Of a stretch of 64,000 nucleotides of DNA, positions 1 to 9,324 are shown piece by piece. Made by a program: the position numbers and the translations under genes. This stretch comes from Ideonella oryzae (GTDB lineage: Bacteria > Pseudomonadota > Gammaproteobacteria > Burkholderiales > Burkholderiaceae_C): NCBI RefSeq assembly GCF_024055665.1, contig NZ_JAMXMC010000005.1, forward strand, positions 186,001 to 250,000. Direction: 5' to 3'. The notes beneath the pieces are model-generated. The model ran no database searches. It was given only the letters and a program-made list of their open reading frames with translations, and was not told the DNA's origin. The first letter of the stretch is position 1, and each line of letters starts with the position of its first letter.

Positions 1-1477
1 ACGGGTTGTCGGTGTGGTTCAGGCGACGGGTCATGCCCATGAAGCCCAGGGCATACAGCGGCATGAAGGCGATGAAGAAGCCGACCTGCCAGCACCAGAA
101 CGCGGCCTTGCCCAGGGTGGGGTTCAGCTTGAAGCCGAACACCTTGGGGAACCAGAAGGCGAAACCGGCCAGGTAGCCGAACACCGCGCCACCGATGATG
201 GTGTTGTGGAAGTGGGCGATCAGGAACAGGCTGTTGTGCAGCACGAAGTCCGCACCCGGCACGGCCATCAGCACGCCGGTCATGCCACCGATCGAGAAGG
301 TCACCATCGCACCCAGGATCCAGAAGATCGGGGGTTCGAAGCGCAGACGGCCGCGGTAGATGGTGAACAGCCAGTTGAACAGCTTCACGCCGGTGGGCAC
401 CGAGATGACCATCGTGGCGATGCCGAAGAAGGCATTCACGTCGGCGCCGGAGCCCATCGTGAAGAAGTGGTGCAGCCAGACCATGAAGCCCAGCACCGAG
501 ATCACGCCGGAGGCGATGATCATCGAGGTGTGGCCGAACAGGCGCTTGCCGGTGAAGGTGGAGACCACTTCCGAGAAGATGCCGAACGCCGGCAGGACCA
601 GGATGTACACCTCAGGGTGACCCCAGGCCCAGAACAGGTTCAGGTACATCATCGCGTTGCCGCCGGCATCCGCGGTGAAGAAGTGGAAGCCCAGGTAGCG
701 GTCCAGGCTCAGCATGGCCAGGGCGCCGGTCAGGATCGGGAACGAGGCGACGATCAGCACGTTGGCCCAGGTGCAGGTCCAGGTGAAGATCGGCATCTGC
801 ATGAGCTTCATGCCGGGGGCTCGCATCTTCCACACGGTCACCAGGAAGTTGACCGCGGTCAGCGTGGTGCCGATGCCGGAGATCTGCAGGGCCCAGGTGT
901 AGTAGTCCACGCCCACGTCCGGGCTGAAGCCCAGCTCGGCCAGCGGCGGGTAGGCCACCCAGCCAGTGCGGGCGAAGTTGCCCACGCCCAGCGACAGGTT
1001 CACCAGCGCCGCGCCCGCCACCAGCAGCCAGAACGACAGCGAGTTCAGGAACGGGAAGGCCACGTCACGCGCGCCGATCTGCAGCGGCACCACGATGTTC
1101 ATCAGGCCCGTCATGAACGGCATGGCCATGAAGATGATCATGATCACGCCGTGGGCGGTGAAGATCTGGTCGTAGTGTTCCGGCGGGAAGATGCCGAGGT
1201 TGCCCCCGGTGGCCATGGCCAGCTGGCCCCGCATCATCGCGGCGTCGGCGAAGCCGCGCAGCAGCATCACCATGGCGACGATGATGTACATCACGCCGAT
1301 CTTCTTGTGGTCCACCGAGGTGAGCCACTCGTTCCACAGGTAGCCCCACTTGCCGTACTTGGTGATCAGGGCGACGATCACCAGCCCCATCAGACCGGCC
1401 CCGGCCAGCGTGCCCATGATGATGGGCTCGTGCAGGGGGACGGCGTCCAGGCTCAGCTTGCCCAAAAACGTCGACAT
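1..1477 (-). CDS. cyoB: Cytochrome bo3 ubiquinol oxidase subunit I (partial, C-terminus outside window)
   Basis: Catalytic haem-copper subunit of a quinol oxidase in the inner membrane; it oxidises ubiquinol, reduces O2 to water and pumps protons. About 492 N-terminal residues are visible. It opens with [19 protein letters not shown] and a [18 protein letters not shown] segment, which is characteristic of CyoB rather than of the cytochrome c oxidase subunit CtaD. Many hydrophobic helices follow, with the [17 protein letters not shown] segment that carries the Cu-B/His-Tyr region. The start lies 4 bases after the cyoA stop, so the two are translated from one mRNA. cyoC and cyoD would be expected beyond the left edge. 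Assignment is from recognised family sequence; the truncation is only the window boundary. Confidence 0.93.
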   Translation of the reverse strand, partial: MSTFLGKLSLDAVPLHEPIIMGTLAGAGLMGLVIVALITKYGKWGYLWNEWLTSVDHKKIGVMYIIVAMVMLLRGFADAAMMRGQLAMATGGNLGIFPPEHYDQIFTAHGVIMIIFMAMPFMTGLMNIVVPLQIGARDVAFPFLNSLSFWLLVAGAALVNLSLGVGNFARTGWVAYPPLAELGFSPDVGVDYYTWALQISGIGTTLTAVNFLVTVWKMRAPGMKLMQMPIFTWTCTWANVLIVASFPILTGALAMLSLDRYLGFHFFTADAGGNAMMYLNLFWAWGHPEVYILVLPAFGIFSEVVSTFTGKRLFGHTSMIIASGVISVLGFMVWLHHFFTMGSGADVNAFFGIATMVISVPTGVKLFNWLFTIYRGRLRFEPPIFWILGAMVTFSIGGMTGVLMAVPGADFVLHNSLFLIAHFHNTIIGGAVFGYLAGFAFWFPKVFGFKLNPTLGKAAFWCWQVGFFIAFMPLYALGFMGMTRRLNHTDNP

Positions 1478-1481
1478 CGCG

Positions 1482-2420
1482 TTACTCCTTGGTGGCGGCC
1501 ACAGGCTCGCACAGCGCCTTGCTCAGCGCGGCCAGCTTCAGGTCGTCGTCAGTGGCGGCCAGCGACTGGCGGCCTGCCATGTACTTGTGCATCACGGCGT
1601 CGAACAGACGCGGCTCCGCGGCGGTGAAGTAAGCCGGCAGGTTGTTCTCGCTCGGCTGGGCCAGCGCCAGGTAGGCCTGGGCATCCAGCGGGGTGGCCTG
1701 GGTCTTGACCTTGGCCACCCAGGCCTGGAAGTCCTCGGGGGTCTCGGTGGCGATGGCCTTGAACTTCATGCCCGAGAAGCCGGCGCCGCTGTAGTTGGCG
1801 GACATGCCGTCATAGCTGCCGGCCTCGTTGGCCAGCAGGTGCAGCTTGGTCTCCATGCCGGCCATGGCGTAGATCTGGCCGCCCAGCTGCGGGATGAAGA
1901 AGGAGTTCATCGCCACATCGGAGGTGATGCGGAAGTTGACCGGCGTGTCCTTGGGGAAGGCCAGCTGGTTGACCGTGGCGATGCCCAGGTCCGGGTAGAT
2001 GAACAGCCACTTCCAGTTCAGGGCCACCACGTCCACCTTGATCGGCGTCTTGGCCGAATCCAGCGGGCGGTACGGGTCCAGCTTGTGGGTGGTTTCCCAG
2101 GCCAGGATGGCCAGGCCGATCACGATGACGACGGGAATCGTCCAGACCACCACTTCAATTTTCGTGGAGTGGGCCCACTTGGGGGTGTAGACGGCCGCGC
2201 TGTTGCTGGCCCGGTACTTCCAGGCGAACACCAGGGTCATCAGGATGACCGGCACGACCACCAGCAACATCAGGAAGGTGGCGGTCAGGATCAGTGACTT
2301 CTCGTCGGCACCGATCGGCCCTTTCGGGTCGAGGATGCCGCCCTTGCAGCCCGACAGGAGCGTGGCCAGCAGGGCTGTGCCAGCGCCCAACCAGCGGGTG
2401 GGTCTTGAGTTAATCGTCAT
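1482..2420 (-). CDS. cyoA: Cytochrome bo3 ubiquinol oxidase subunit II
   Basis: Subunit II of the quinol oxidase, 312 aa. The N-terminus is a lipoprotein signal (LLSGC, lipid-modified Cys near residue 25), followed by two membrane helices ([20 protein letters not shown] and [19 protein letters not shown]) and a periplasmic cupredoxin-like domain. That domain lacks the Cu-A cysteine cluster, as expected for a quinol oxidase. The PNWKW-type segment ([20 protein letters not shown]) and [18 protein letters not shown] are typical of CyoA. It is the first gene of the operon, with cyoB 4 bases downstream, so the promoter must lie in the following 0.5-kb gap. No haem ligands are expected in this subunit. 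Confidence 0.95.
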   Translation of the reverse strand: MTINSRPTRWLGAGTALLATLLSGCKGGILDPKGPIGADEKSLILTATFLMLLVVVPVILMTLVFAWKYRASNSAAVYTPKWAHSTKIEVVVWTIPVVIVIGLAILAWETTHKLDPYRPLDSAKTPIKVDVVALNWKWLFIYPDLGIATVNQLAFPKDTPVNFRITSDVAMNSFFIPQLGGQIYAMAGMETKLHLLANEAGSYDGMSANYSGAGFSGMKFKAIATETPEDFQAWVAKVKTQATPLDAQAYLALAQPSENNLPAYFTAAEPRLFDAVMHKYMAGRQSLAATDDDLKLAALSKALCEPVAATKE

Positions 2421-2950
2421 ACGACTGGATGGTTGAGGAAGATTCGGGAACCGCAGGGCGGCAGGACGATCGGTGCCGGGAGCAGCCGGCGTTCGGGAGG
2501 CAGGACCGGCGCACCAGGCGCCAGCCCGGCATCAGCCCGGTGAGGCGGATGCCTCCACCCCAGACGGCGGACCGGCCGGGGACTCGGCACCAGGCGGCCA
2601 CGCTGCCACCGGGCCGAACGCAGCCGCGCCTGCGCGCACGGCGCAGACGTCACCCAGGCGCCAGAGCGACTGGCGCGGTTGATGCTTCCGGTTCATGTGG
2701 CTGGCCCTGCGGCATACCGTCCACCCTATTGATCTGGCGCACGAGGCCAGGGGGCGATGATTGATGTGCCGCAATACTGGTACTTGACCTAGATTGTAGG
2801 CGCTGCGCTGGTTAGCTCCATTGACGGGGCTAACGTGTCGGAATAAGTTGCAAAGTTTTGCCGACTTGCGCTAGGTCATATTTGGACCTATGCAAGGCCC
2901 CCGCCGAGCCCCAGTCCGGGGCGGGCCAGAGCGTCTCTGAGCGGCGGTCT
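2421..2950. other. 530-bp intergenic region carrying the cyo promoter
   Basis: No convincing gene; open frames here are Arg/Pro/Ala-rich and have no ribosome site. It should hold the promoter of cyoAB (leftward) and the 3' end of the LysR transcript. Two inverted repeats are visible: GTTAGCTCC (2811-2819) with GGGGCTAAC (2826-2834), and TAGGTC (2872-2877) with GACCTA (2885-2890). Another GACCTA copy is at 2786-2791. They could be operators or part of a terminator; there is no T-tract to settle it. The AT-richest part is about 2760-2890, which fits a promoter. Confidence 0.5.
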
Positions 2951-3844
2951 TCAAGGCCGCGCGTCGGCGCCCCACAGCTCGGCCACGGTGTCTCGCACGG
3001 CCGCCACCGCCGGGATGGACAGCGCCTCGGGCGAGCTGACCCAGCACAGCCAGGTCTGCCCCTCCCAGCCGGGGTAGATGCGGACATGGCCCTCGCGCTC
3101 GGCCGCCTGGGCCTGGTCGCGGCGCATCAGCCCCACGCCCAGCCCGCTGACCACCATGCTGCGCAACGCCCCCTCGGTGTCGGCCATCACCCCGCCAGGC
3201 ACGCTGGCCCCCGCGGCGGCGAACAGGCGCTCGAGTTGCACCCGCAGGCCGCACTCGGGTGGCGTGGCCACCCAGGGCAGTCCCACCAGGGCAGTCAGGC
3301 TGTCAGGCATGCCTGAATCCGCCATCCGCTGTGGCAACGCTGCAACAACCTGACAAGGTTGTAAGCGAAGGAGATCCAGGCCTTCCAGCTGTTCGTGCTC
3401 GCTGAGGACCCAGGCGCAGTCCAGTTCGCCCCGGCGCACCGCCTGGATCGCCTGCATCGAGATGCCCTGACGCAGCTGCAACGCCACCTGGGGATGCGCC
3501 TCGGCCAGGCGAACGAACACCTCGCCCAGGCGCAGCGCCACCGGGTCGCTGACCGTGCCCATGCGCACCACCCCACGCACCTGCCCACGGATCTGCGCGG
3601 CCGCCACCTGCATGGCCTGCGCAGCGGCCAGGGTGCGCTGCGCCTCTGTCAGCAAACGCTGACCTGCCAGGGTGAGCGACATGCCGCGTGGGGTGCGATC
3701 GAACAGGCGGACCCCCAACTCTTCCTCCAGGGCCTTGAGCTGGGCGCTCACGGCCGGGGCGCTGGTGAAGACCCGCTCAGCCGCGCGGGTCAGGTTGCCC
3801 TCGGTCGCCACCGCCACGAAGGTCTTGAGCTGGTAGATCTCCAT
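2951..3844 (-). CDS. LysR-family transcriptional regulator
   Basis: A 297-aa LysR-type regulator. The N-terminal winged helix-turn-helix is clear (MEIYQLKTFVAVATEGNLTR, then AERVFTSAPAVSAQLKALEEELG, residues 1-60), and a periplasmic-binding-protein-like effector domain fills the rest. I chose the ATG at 3844, which gives the canonical MEIYQLKTF start; the frame is open further upstream but that extension has no LysR character. It is divergent from the EamA transporter gene at 3981 with 136 bases between starts, the classic arrangement in which a LysR protein controls its neighbour. The ligand cannot be read from sequence. Confidence 0.9.
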   Translation of the reverse strand: MEIYQLKTFVAVATEGNLTRAAERVFTSAPAVSAQLKALEEELGVRLFDRTPRGMSLTLAGQRLLTEAQRTLAAAQAMQVAAAQIRGQVRGVVRMGTVSDPVALRLGEVFVRLAEAHPQVALQLRQGISMQAIQAVRRGELDCAWVLSEHEQLEGLDLLRLQPCQVVAALPQRMADSGMPDSLTALVGLPWVATPPECGLRVQLERLFAAAGASVPGGVMADTEGALRSMVVSGLGVGLMRRDQAQAAEREGHVRIYPGWEGQTWLCWVSSPEALSIPAVAAVRDTVAELWGADARP

Positions 3845-3980
3845 GGGCGGCGATTCTCCGCGGGCGGCGCCAGGCGCGTATCTTGATTTTCCGAAGACCC
3901 CGCTCCGCCGAAACGAATGGACCCATGCCTCGGCCGCCACCCAGACTGGCGCCCTGTTCATTCCCATGCGAGGAGTCGCC

Positions 3981-4943
3981 ATGAACCCCATTTCGGCCCC
4001 CTGGGCCGTGGCCGCGCTGCTGCTGGCCACAGCCTCCTGGGGCAGCATGTTCCTGGTGTCCAAGCCCATGGTCACCCAGCTGGATCCGGTCTGGCTCACC
4101 GTCGTCCGCTACGGCCTGGCCTGCCTGCCGTGGGCCATGCTGCTGCTGCGCCAGGACGCGGTGCCCTGGGGCGCGCTGCGCCGCCACGGTTTGAAGCTGA
4201 CGCTGCTGGGGCTGGGGGGCTACGGCCTGTTCAGCACCCTGTGCTTCTATGGCCTGCGCCTGTCGCAGCCCTCGCACAGCTCGGTCATCATGGCCACCAT
4301 GCCCTTCACCACGCTGGGCCTGCGCTGGTGGCTGGACGGGTTGCGTCCCACGGGCCGCGCCCTGCTGGGGGCCGCACTGGCCCTGGCCGGCGTAACCACC
4401 GTGGCCGGTCTCTGGAGCCCGGCGCCCCCGGGCAGCGCCGGCCCGCATGCCCTCTGGGGTGATGCCATCACCTTCGCCGCCACGCTGGGCTGGGTGGTCT
4501 ACACCCGGGGCACCGCCGCCTTCACCCAGCTCAGCCCGCTGGAATACACCGCCCTGACCGCGCTGGCTGCCCTGCCATGGATGCTGGCCATCGCCCTGGG
4601 ACTCACGGCCCTGGGCCTGTCCACCCTGCCCACGCTGGCCGTGCTGGGCAGCCTCTCACCCTCCCTGCTGTACCTGGCCCTGGTGCCCACAGTGGCAGCC
4701 ATGCTGGCTTTCAACACCGGGGTGCGGCGCCTGGGTCCGGCGGTGGGCACGCTGTTCCTGAACGTGGTGCCGGTGTCGGTGATGGTGGTGAAGGCACTGC
4801 AGGGCCACTCCCCCCAGGCCGAGGAGCTGCTGGGCACCGCCCTGGTCGCGCTGGGTCTGGGCCTGCACAGCCTGCCACAGCCCCCACAATGGCGGCGCCC
4901 ATCCAACCCGCCCTGCCCATGCCCGCCCCGAACGACCGCCTGA
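3981..4943 (+). CDS. EamA/DMT-family transporter (drug/metabolite exporter-like)
   Basis: A 320-aa inner-membrane protein with about ten hydrophobic helices in two EamA repeats (roughly residues 5-140 and 150-300), the architecture of the RhaT/YdcZ-like DMT exporters. The start at 3981 is preceded by AGGAG at 3971; an in-frame ATG 15 bases upstream is the alternative. The C-terminal tail beyond residue 300 is Pro/Arg-rich (QPPQWRRPSNPPCPCPPRT) and overlaps the start of the next gene by about 25 bases, so the last residues may be fortuitous. The divergent LysR gene is the likely regulator. Substrate unknown; amino acids or metabolites are usual for the family. Confidence 0.87.
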   Translation: MNPISAPWAVAALLLATASWGSMFLVSKPMVTQLDPVWLTVVRYGLACLPWAMLLLRQDAVPWGALRRHGLKLTLLGLGGYGLFSTLCFYGLRLSQPSHSSVIMATMPFTTLGLRWWLDGLRPTGRALLGAALALAGVTTVAGLWSPAPPGSAGPHALWGDAITFAATLGWVVYTRGTAAFTQLSPLEYTALTALAALPWMLAIALGLTALGLSTLPTLAVLGSLSPSLLYLALVPTVAAMLAFNTGVRRLGPAVGTLFLNVVPVSVMVVKALQGHSPQAEELLGTALVALGLGLHSLPQPPQWRRPSNPPCPCPPRTTA

Positions 4944-6289
4944 TCACCCTTGCCGCCGGCCGCTGGAGCGGCCCCGTGATCCGCGCCCTGGGCCTGCCCA
5001 GCCCCAAGGCCCTGCCCCGCGAGACCGGCCCGCTGCGCGCCGAGGCCCTGGCGGGCCGGCAGAGTGCGCTGGGCGGCACCGGCGTGACGCCCACCTTGCA
5101 GGCGGCCGAGACCGCGCTGCGGTCCCTGGGCGTGGACCTGCTGGACGCCGCCAGGTCCAGTGGCCCCAATGACCCCGGTGGCCCCAGCAGCCCGCTGGAT
5201 GTGGCGGTCTTCGACGCTACCGGCCTGGCCACGGTGGCCGCGCTGGACGGACTGCGCCGCTTCTTCGCCCCCGGCCTGGGCCGGCTGCGGCCGGGTGGCC
5301 GCCTGCTGCTGCTGGCCCGCGCGCCCGACACGCTGGCCGAACCCGAGGCCGCCGCCGCGGCCCAGGCGTGCGAGGGTTTCATGCGCAGCCTGGCCAAGGA
5401 GGTGGGCCGGCGCGGTGCCACCGCCAACCTGCTGTGGCTGGACCCCGGGGCCGAGGCCGGCCTGGCGGCGCCGCTGGCCTTCTTCGGCGGCCCGCGCAGC
5501 GCCTATGTCTCGGGCCGCACGCTGCGGCTGGCGGCAGCGCCCATCCCCGCCGGCCACGGTCTGGGCGGGCGCACCGCGGTGGTGACCGGCGCGGCCCGCG
5601 GCCTGGGTGCCGCCACCGCCGAGCGCCTGGCCGCCGAAGGTGCGCGGGTGCTGTGCGTGGACGTGCCGGCGGCCGGCGAGCCCCTGGAGGCGCTGGCCCG
5701 GCGCCTGGGCGGCCAGGCCCTGGCGCTGGACATCACCGCGGCCGATGCCGGCGCCCGCCTGGTGACGGCGCTGCAGGCCACGGGCGGGGTGGACGTGGTG
5801 GTGCACAACGCCGGCATCACCCGCGACCGCACGCTGGCCCGCATGAGCGAGGCCGAGTGGGGCGCGGTGCTGGCCGTCAACCTGCGCGCGGTGCTGGGCC
5901 TGGACGCGGCGCTGGACGCCGCCGGCCTGTGGCGGCCGGGCGCGCGGGAGGTCTGCCTGTCCTCCATCAGCGGCATCGCCGGCAACGGCGGCCAGACGAA
6001 CTACGCGGCCAGCAAGGCCGCGCTGCTGGGCTATGTGGCGACGCGGACCCGCCAAGCGCCCGCGCCGGGCATGACGGTCAATGCGGTGGCCCCGGGCTTC
6101 ATCGAGACGGAAATGACGGCGCGCATCCCGTGGGGGATCCGCGAGGCGGGCCGGCGCATGAACGCGCTGTCGCAGGGTGGCCAGCCGCAGGACGTGGCCG
6201 AGGCCATCGCCTTCCTGGCCCAGCCGGGCGCGGCGGGCGTCAACGGCCAGGGGCTGCGGGTCTGCGGTCAGGCCCTGCTGGGGGCCTGA
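4919..6289 (+). CDS. FabG-like 3-oxoacyl-ACP reductase with an extra N-terminal Rossmann domain
   Basis: 456 aa, about twice the length of ordinary FabG. Residues 1-200 form a degenerate Rossmann-like domain without a nucleotide motif. Residues 205-456 are a full short-chain dehydrogenase: TGAARGLGAATAERL, VVHNAGITRD, the catalytic Ser in SSISGIAGNGG, Tyr-x3-Lys in YAASK, and PGFIETEMTARIP. This matches the high-molecular-weight FabG group, which reduces 3-oxoacyl-ACP or -CoA with NAD(H). The start at 4919 aligns best with the family N-terminus and overlaps the transporter by 25 bases; ATG 4889 is an alternative. No Shine-Dalgarno sequence is obvious at either, which suggests translational coupling to the transporter. 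Confidence 0.85.
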   Translation: MPAPNDRLITLAAGRWSGPVIRALGLPSPKALPRETGPLRAEALAGRQSALGGTGVTPTLQAAETALRSLGVDLLDAARSSGPNDPGGPSSPLDVAVFDATGLATVAALDGLRRFFAPGLGRLRPGGRLLLLARAPDTLAEPEAAAAAQACEGFMRSLAKEVGRRGATANLLWLDPGAEAGLAAPLAFFGGPRSAYVSGRTLRLAAAPIPAGHGLGGRTAVVTGAARGLGAATAERLAAEGARVLCVDVPAAGEPLEALARRLGGQALALDITAADAGARLVTALQATGGVDVVVHNAGITRDRTLARMSEAEWGAVLAVNLRAVLGLDAALDAAGLWRPGAREVCLSSISGIAGNGGQTNYAASKAALLGYVATRTRQAPAPGMTVNAVAPGFIETEMTARIPWGIREAGRRMNALSQGGQPQDVAEAIAFLAQPGAAGVNGQGLRVCGQALLGA

Positions 6290-6298
6290 CCGGCCCCC
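6280..6298. terminator. Candidate bidirectional terminator hairpin
   Basis: GGGGGCC (6280-6286) pairs perfectly with GGCCCCC (6292-6298) around a 5-base loop that contains the stop codon of the FabG-like gene. It lies between convergent genes (FabG-like and pirin), where a shared terminator is expected. It lacks a T-run, so intrinsic termination is only a suggestion. Confidence 0.4.
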
Positions 6299-6309
6299 AC
6301 ATCGACCCT

Positions 6310-7203
6310 TCAGGTCTTCAGGTGCACGCCCGCCAGCGCGGGCGCCAGCAGGCGCGGGGCCGGGCTGCCCGGGCGCACCGTGCCGAAGCGACCGCTGTCG
6401 CCGTTCCAGTCGGCCAGCGCGGCCTCCAGCCCGGCCTGGTCGCGGCCGACGAAGTTCCACCACAGCAGGATGGGCGTGTCGGCCCAGGGCTGGCCGCCCA
6501 GCCACAGCAGGCGCAGCGGCCCGCTGCTGCGCAGGTTCACACCGTCGGCGCCGGGGGGCAGGTAAAGCAGTTCGTCGGCATCCAGCCGCTCGCCGTCCAC
6601 CCAGGCCTCGCCCTCCAGCACCATGGCCGCGTGCTCGAAGCCCGGGTCCAGCGGCAGCCGCACCTCGCCCGCGGCCGGGGCCAGCAGTTCCAGCCCCACC
6701 AGCGGCGTGAAGACCTGGGCCGGCGAGGTGGCGCCCAGCGCGCTGCCGGCCAGCACCGTCACCTGCCAGTCGCCCAGCGGGCGCACCGGCAGCACCGGGT
6801 GGTTCTGGAAGGCCGGTGCGCGCTCGCGCTCGGCGTCGGGCAGGGCGATCCACAGCTGGGCCGCGTGCATGCGCGCGCCCTCGGCGGCGGAATCCTCCGT
6901 GTGGGAGATGCCGTGGCCGGCCGTCATCAGGTTGACCTGGCCGGGGCGGATGACCTGCTCGTTGCCCAGCGAATCGCGGTGCAGCACCTCGCCCTCGATC
7001 ATCCAGGTGAAGGTCTGCAGGCCGATGTGGGGGTGGGCGCCCACATGCATGCCGTCGCCAGGCGCGAACTGGGTGGGGCCCAGGTGGTCCAGAAAACACC
7101 AGGCGCCCACCATGCGGCGCTCGCGGTGCGGCAGGGCCCGCAGGATGGGCGTGTCCACCCCGAGAATGGTCTTGCGGGCGGGCAGGCGCTGGGCGGGGCT
7201 CAT
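6310..7203 (-). CDS. Pirin family protein
   Basis: 297-aa bicupin. The N-terminal cupin has the pirin signature: HPHIGLQTFTWMIEGEVLHRDSLGNEQVIRPGQVNLMTAGHGISHTE. The metal-binding His/His/His/Glu set is visible (HPH, H in GHGISHTE, then E), and a second cupin runs through ELLAPAAGEVRLPL to the end. Bacterial pirins are cytoplasmic Fe-binding proteins, some with quercetin 2,3-dioxygenase activity; the physiological role is usually unknown. It follows the TetR gene on the same strand after 22 bases, so the two probably form an operon and the regulator may control it. The start was taken at the ATG giving MSPAQRLPARK. Confidence 0.9.
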   Translation of the reverse strand: MSPAQRLPARKTILGVDTPILRALPHRERRMVGAWCFLDHLGPTQFAPGDGMHVGAHPHIGLQTFTWMIEGEVLHRDSLGNEQVIRPGQVNLMTAGHGISHTEDSAAEGARMHAAQLWIALPDAERERAPAFQNHPVLPVRPLGDWQVTVLAGSALGATSPAQVFTPLVGLELLAPAAGEVRLPLDPGFEHAAMVLEGEAWVDGERLDADELLYLPPGADGVNLRSSGPLRLLWLGGQPWADTPILLWWNFVGRDQAGLEAALADWNGDSGRFGTVRPGSPAPRLLAPALAGVHLKT

Positions 7204-7225
7204 GGCGGTCCTTTGGGCGTTCAGG

Positions 7226-7861
7226 TCAGCGCAGGGCCATGCCGTCGAAGGTCGTCGACGTGACCCAGTCGAGGATCTGCGCATGGGTGTACTGGCCGGA
7301 CTCCTTGAGCATGGCCACCACCGGATCGCAGGCCCGGGCAAACAGGGTATAGAGCACCAGCTCGCCCGGCAAGGCCGGGTTGAGCTGGCCGCCGGTCTGG
7401 GCCTCGGTGATCCAGATGCTCAGCCGGTTGCTCAGCGCGATCAGCCGGTCCATGTACTCGTCGTTGGACTGGAGCGCGGCGCTGAGGTGGGAGTTCTGCG
7501 CCGGCAGCGTGGGCATCTCGCCTTCCAGCTGGGTCTGCATGGCCCAGCGGGTCACGGCCTTGAGCTGGTCCAGCGCCCTCAGCGGCTGGCCGGCCTGCGC
7601 CGCCTCGGCGGCCTGGGCCCGCAGGCCATCGACGAAGGCCAGGGCCCGGTCCAGCACGCCCACCATGGCCGCGCCGGCCAGGTCTTCCTTGGAAGGGAAG
7701 AGCTTGTAGAGACTGGCCTTGGCCAGGCCGGCCTCGGCGGCCACCTCGTCCACCGTCATCGCGTCATAGCCCTTGGTGGCCAGCAGGCGGTTCACGGCGG
7801 CCACGATGGCCTCTTCGCGCACACGCTGCATCTGCTCTCGGATCGACGGACGGGCTCCCAT
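7226..7861 (-). CDS. TetR-family transcriptional regulator
   Basis: 211 aa. Residues 12-60 carry the TetR DNA-binding domain (REEAIVAAVNRLLATKGYDA ... VAAEAGLAKASLYKLFPSKE), and the all-helical remainder is the ligand domain, which is not recognisable beyond the family. It is the first gene of a two-gene operon with pirin and is divergent from the lipid-modification operon, with 128 bases between the two starts. That gap contains a strong inverted repeat (7934-7972), which is the obvious candidate operator. Control of one or both operons is inference. Confidence 0.9.
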   Translation of the reverse strand: MGARPSIREQMQRVREEAIVAAVNRLLATKGYDAMTVDEVAAEAGLAKASLYKLFPSKEDLAGAAMVGVLDRALAFVDGLRAQAAEAAQAGQPLRALDQLKAVTRWAMQTQLEGEMPTLPAQNSHLSAALQSNDEYMDRLIALSNRLSIWITEAQTGGQLNPALPGELVLYTLFARACDPVVAMLKESGQYTHAQILDWVTSTTFDGMALR

Positions 7862-7933
7862 GGGTCGGATTCTAGACCCGGCAGGGCATCCGCAATACCC
7901 GATAGTGCAAAATTGATACCAAACGGTTATATT

Positions 7934-7972
7934 TTGAACTCATCAGTTCAAACATTGATCTGATGAGTTCAA
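7934..7972. promoter_or_regulatory. Inverted repeat, candidate operator between TetR and the lipid operon
   Basis: TTGAACTCATCAG (7934-7946) and CTGATGAGTTCAA (7960-7972) are perfect 13-base inverted arms separated by 13 bases. The left arm also starts a smaller palindrome, TTGAACT (7934-7940) with AGTTCAA (7945-7951). The repeat ends just before the AGGGAG ribosome site (7976-7981) of the first operon gene. It sits in the AT-richest part of the divergent promoter. It could be a TetR operator or an RNA hairpin in the leader. Confidence 0.65.
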
Positions 7973-7989
7973 CCCAGGGAGTCTTTCAC

Positions 7990-9324
7990 ATGCACCGTGT
8001 CGCTGTCATCGGTTCCGGCATTGCCGGCCTGGGTGCCGCCTGGCGACTGAGCCGTCCGCAGGCCGGCCAGCCGCCGCTGCAGGTCACCCTGTTCGAGGCC
8101 GGCCGCCACTTCGGTGGCCACGCCCACACGGTGGACCTGGCGCTCGACGGCGTCCACCAGGGCGTGGACACCGGCTTCCTGGTCTACAACCAGCGCACCT
8201 ACCCGCTGCTGACCCAGCTCTTCGCCGAGCTGGGGGTGGAGGTGGCGGCCTCGGACATGTCCTTCTCGGTGCAGGTGCCGCGGCCCGACGGCCGGCCTGG
8301 CCTGGAATGGAGCGGCAGCTCGCTGTCCAGCGTGTTCGCCCAGCGCGGCAACCTGCTGCGGCCGCGCTTCTGGCACATGCTGGCCGAGATCCTGCGCTTC
8401 AACCGCCTGGCCACCGACCTGGCCCGGCGCCAGGTCGAGACCGAACTGGCCACCTCGATCGGTGACTTCCTGGACGCGCAGGGCTTCGGCCCGGCCTTCC
8501 GCGAGGACTACCTGCTGCCGATGATCGGCTGCATCTGGTCCTGCCCCACCGACCAGATGCTGCGCTTCCCGGTGGCCACGCTGATCCGCTTCTGCCACAA
8601 CCACGGCCTGATCCAGGTCACCGACCGGCCGCAGTGGTACACGGTGCGTGGTGGCTCGCGCCAGTACGTGCGCCGGCTGGTGGCCCAGTTGCCCGACGCC
8701 CGTCTGAACACGCCGGTGCTGGGCCTCAAGCGCCTGGACCAGGGCGTGGTGCTGCAGACCCCGCACGGCAGCGAGCACTTCGACGCGGTGGTGCTGGCCT
8801 GTCACAGCGACCAGGCCCTGGCCCTGCTGGGCGAGGACGCCAGCGCCGACGAGCGCGCGGTGCTGGGCGCCATCCGCTACCAGCCCAACGAGGCCGTGCT
8901 GCACACCGACACCGGCGTGCTGCCCACTCGCCCCGCCGCCTGGGCGGCCTGGAACTACGAGCGCGCCGCCAGCGCGCAGCAGGAACAGACCCAGGTCTGC
9001 CTGCACTACCTGATCAACCGCCTGCAGCCCCTGCCCTGGGAGCGCCCGGTCATCGTCTCGCTCAACCCGGCCCGCCCGATCGACGAACGCCAGGTGCACC
9101 AGCGCATCTCATACAGCCACCCGGTGTTCGACCTGGCCGCCATCGAGGCCCAGCGCCGCGTGCCGGCCCTGCAGGGGCGGCGCCGCACCTGGTTCTGCGG
9201 CGCCTGGTGCGGCTACGGCTTCCACGAGGACGGCCTGCGCGCCGGCACCGACGCCGCCGACGGCCTGCGCCGCGCGCTGGCCGGCTGGCCCGACACGGCC
9301 GACACCGCCCAGGGGGCCGCATGA
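7990..9324 (+). CDS. FAD-dependent amine-oxidase-like protein (COG2907 type)
   Basis: 444-aa flavoprotein with an N-terminal dinucleotide-binding motif (VAVIGSGIAGLGAAWRLS, residues 3-20), then FEAGRHFGGHAHTVD and the internal TGFLVYNQRTYPLL, all typical of the COG2907 NAD/FAD proteins found beside cyclopropane-fatty-acid synthases. I chose ATG 7990 because AGGGAG lies at 7976-7981; ATG 7963 falls inside the inverted repeat. The stop overlaps the next start (ATGA). The family's reaction is not firmly assigned; in Rhodobacter sphaeroides related genes belong to the singlet-oxygen (RpoE/ChrR) response and are linked to furan fatty acid formation. A role in modifying membrane acyl chains is inferred from that and from the neighbours. 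Confidence 0.85.
   Translation: MHRVAVIGSGIAGLGAAWRLSRPQAGQPPLQVTLFEAGRHFGGHAHTVDLALDGVHQGVDTGFLVYNQRTYPLLTQLFAELGVEVAASDMSFSVQVPRPDGRPGLEWSGSSLSSVFAQRGNLLRPRFWHMLAEILRFNRLATDLARRQVETELATSIGDFLDAQGFGPAFREDYLLPMIGCIWSCPTDQMLRFPVATLIRFCHNHGLIQVTDRPQWYTVRGGSRQYVRRLVAQLPDARLNTPVLGLKRLDQGVVLQTPHGSEHFDAVVLACHSDQALALLGEDASADERAVLGAIRYQPNEAVLHTDTGVLPTRPAAWAAWNYERAASAQQEQTQVCLHYLINRLQPLPWERPVIVSLNPARPIDERQVHQRISYSHPVFDLAAIEAQRRVPALQGRRRTWFCGAWCGYGFHEDGLRAGTDAADGLRRALAGWPDTADTAQGAA

Noticed and set aside
4499-7099. An 866-codon antisense frame over the EamA, FabG-like and pirin genes
   Set aside because: Arg/Gly/Ala-rich low-complexity composition; the real genes have clear family motifs and ribosome signals.
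7862-7989. An RpoE (singlet-oxygen type) promoter before the lipid operon
   Set aside because: TTGATA at 7913-7918 is present but the -10 spacing does not fit; the inverted repeat is the stronger signal.
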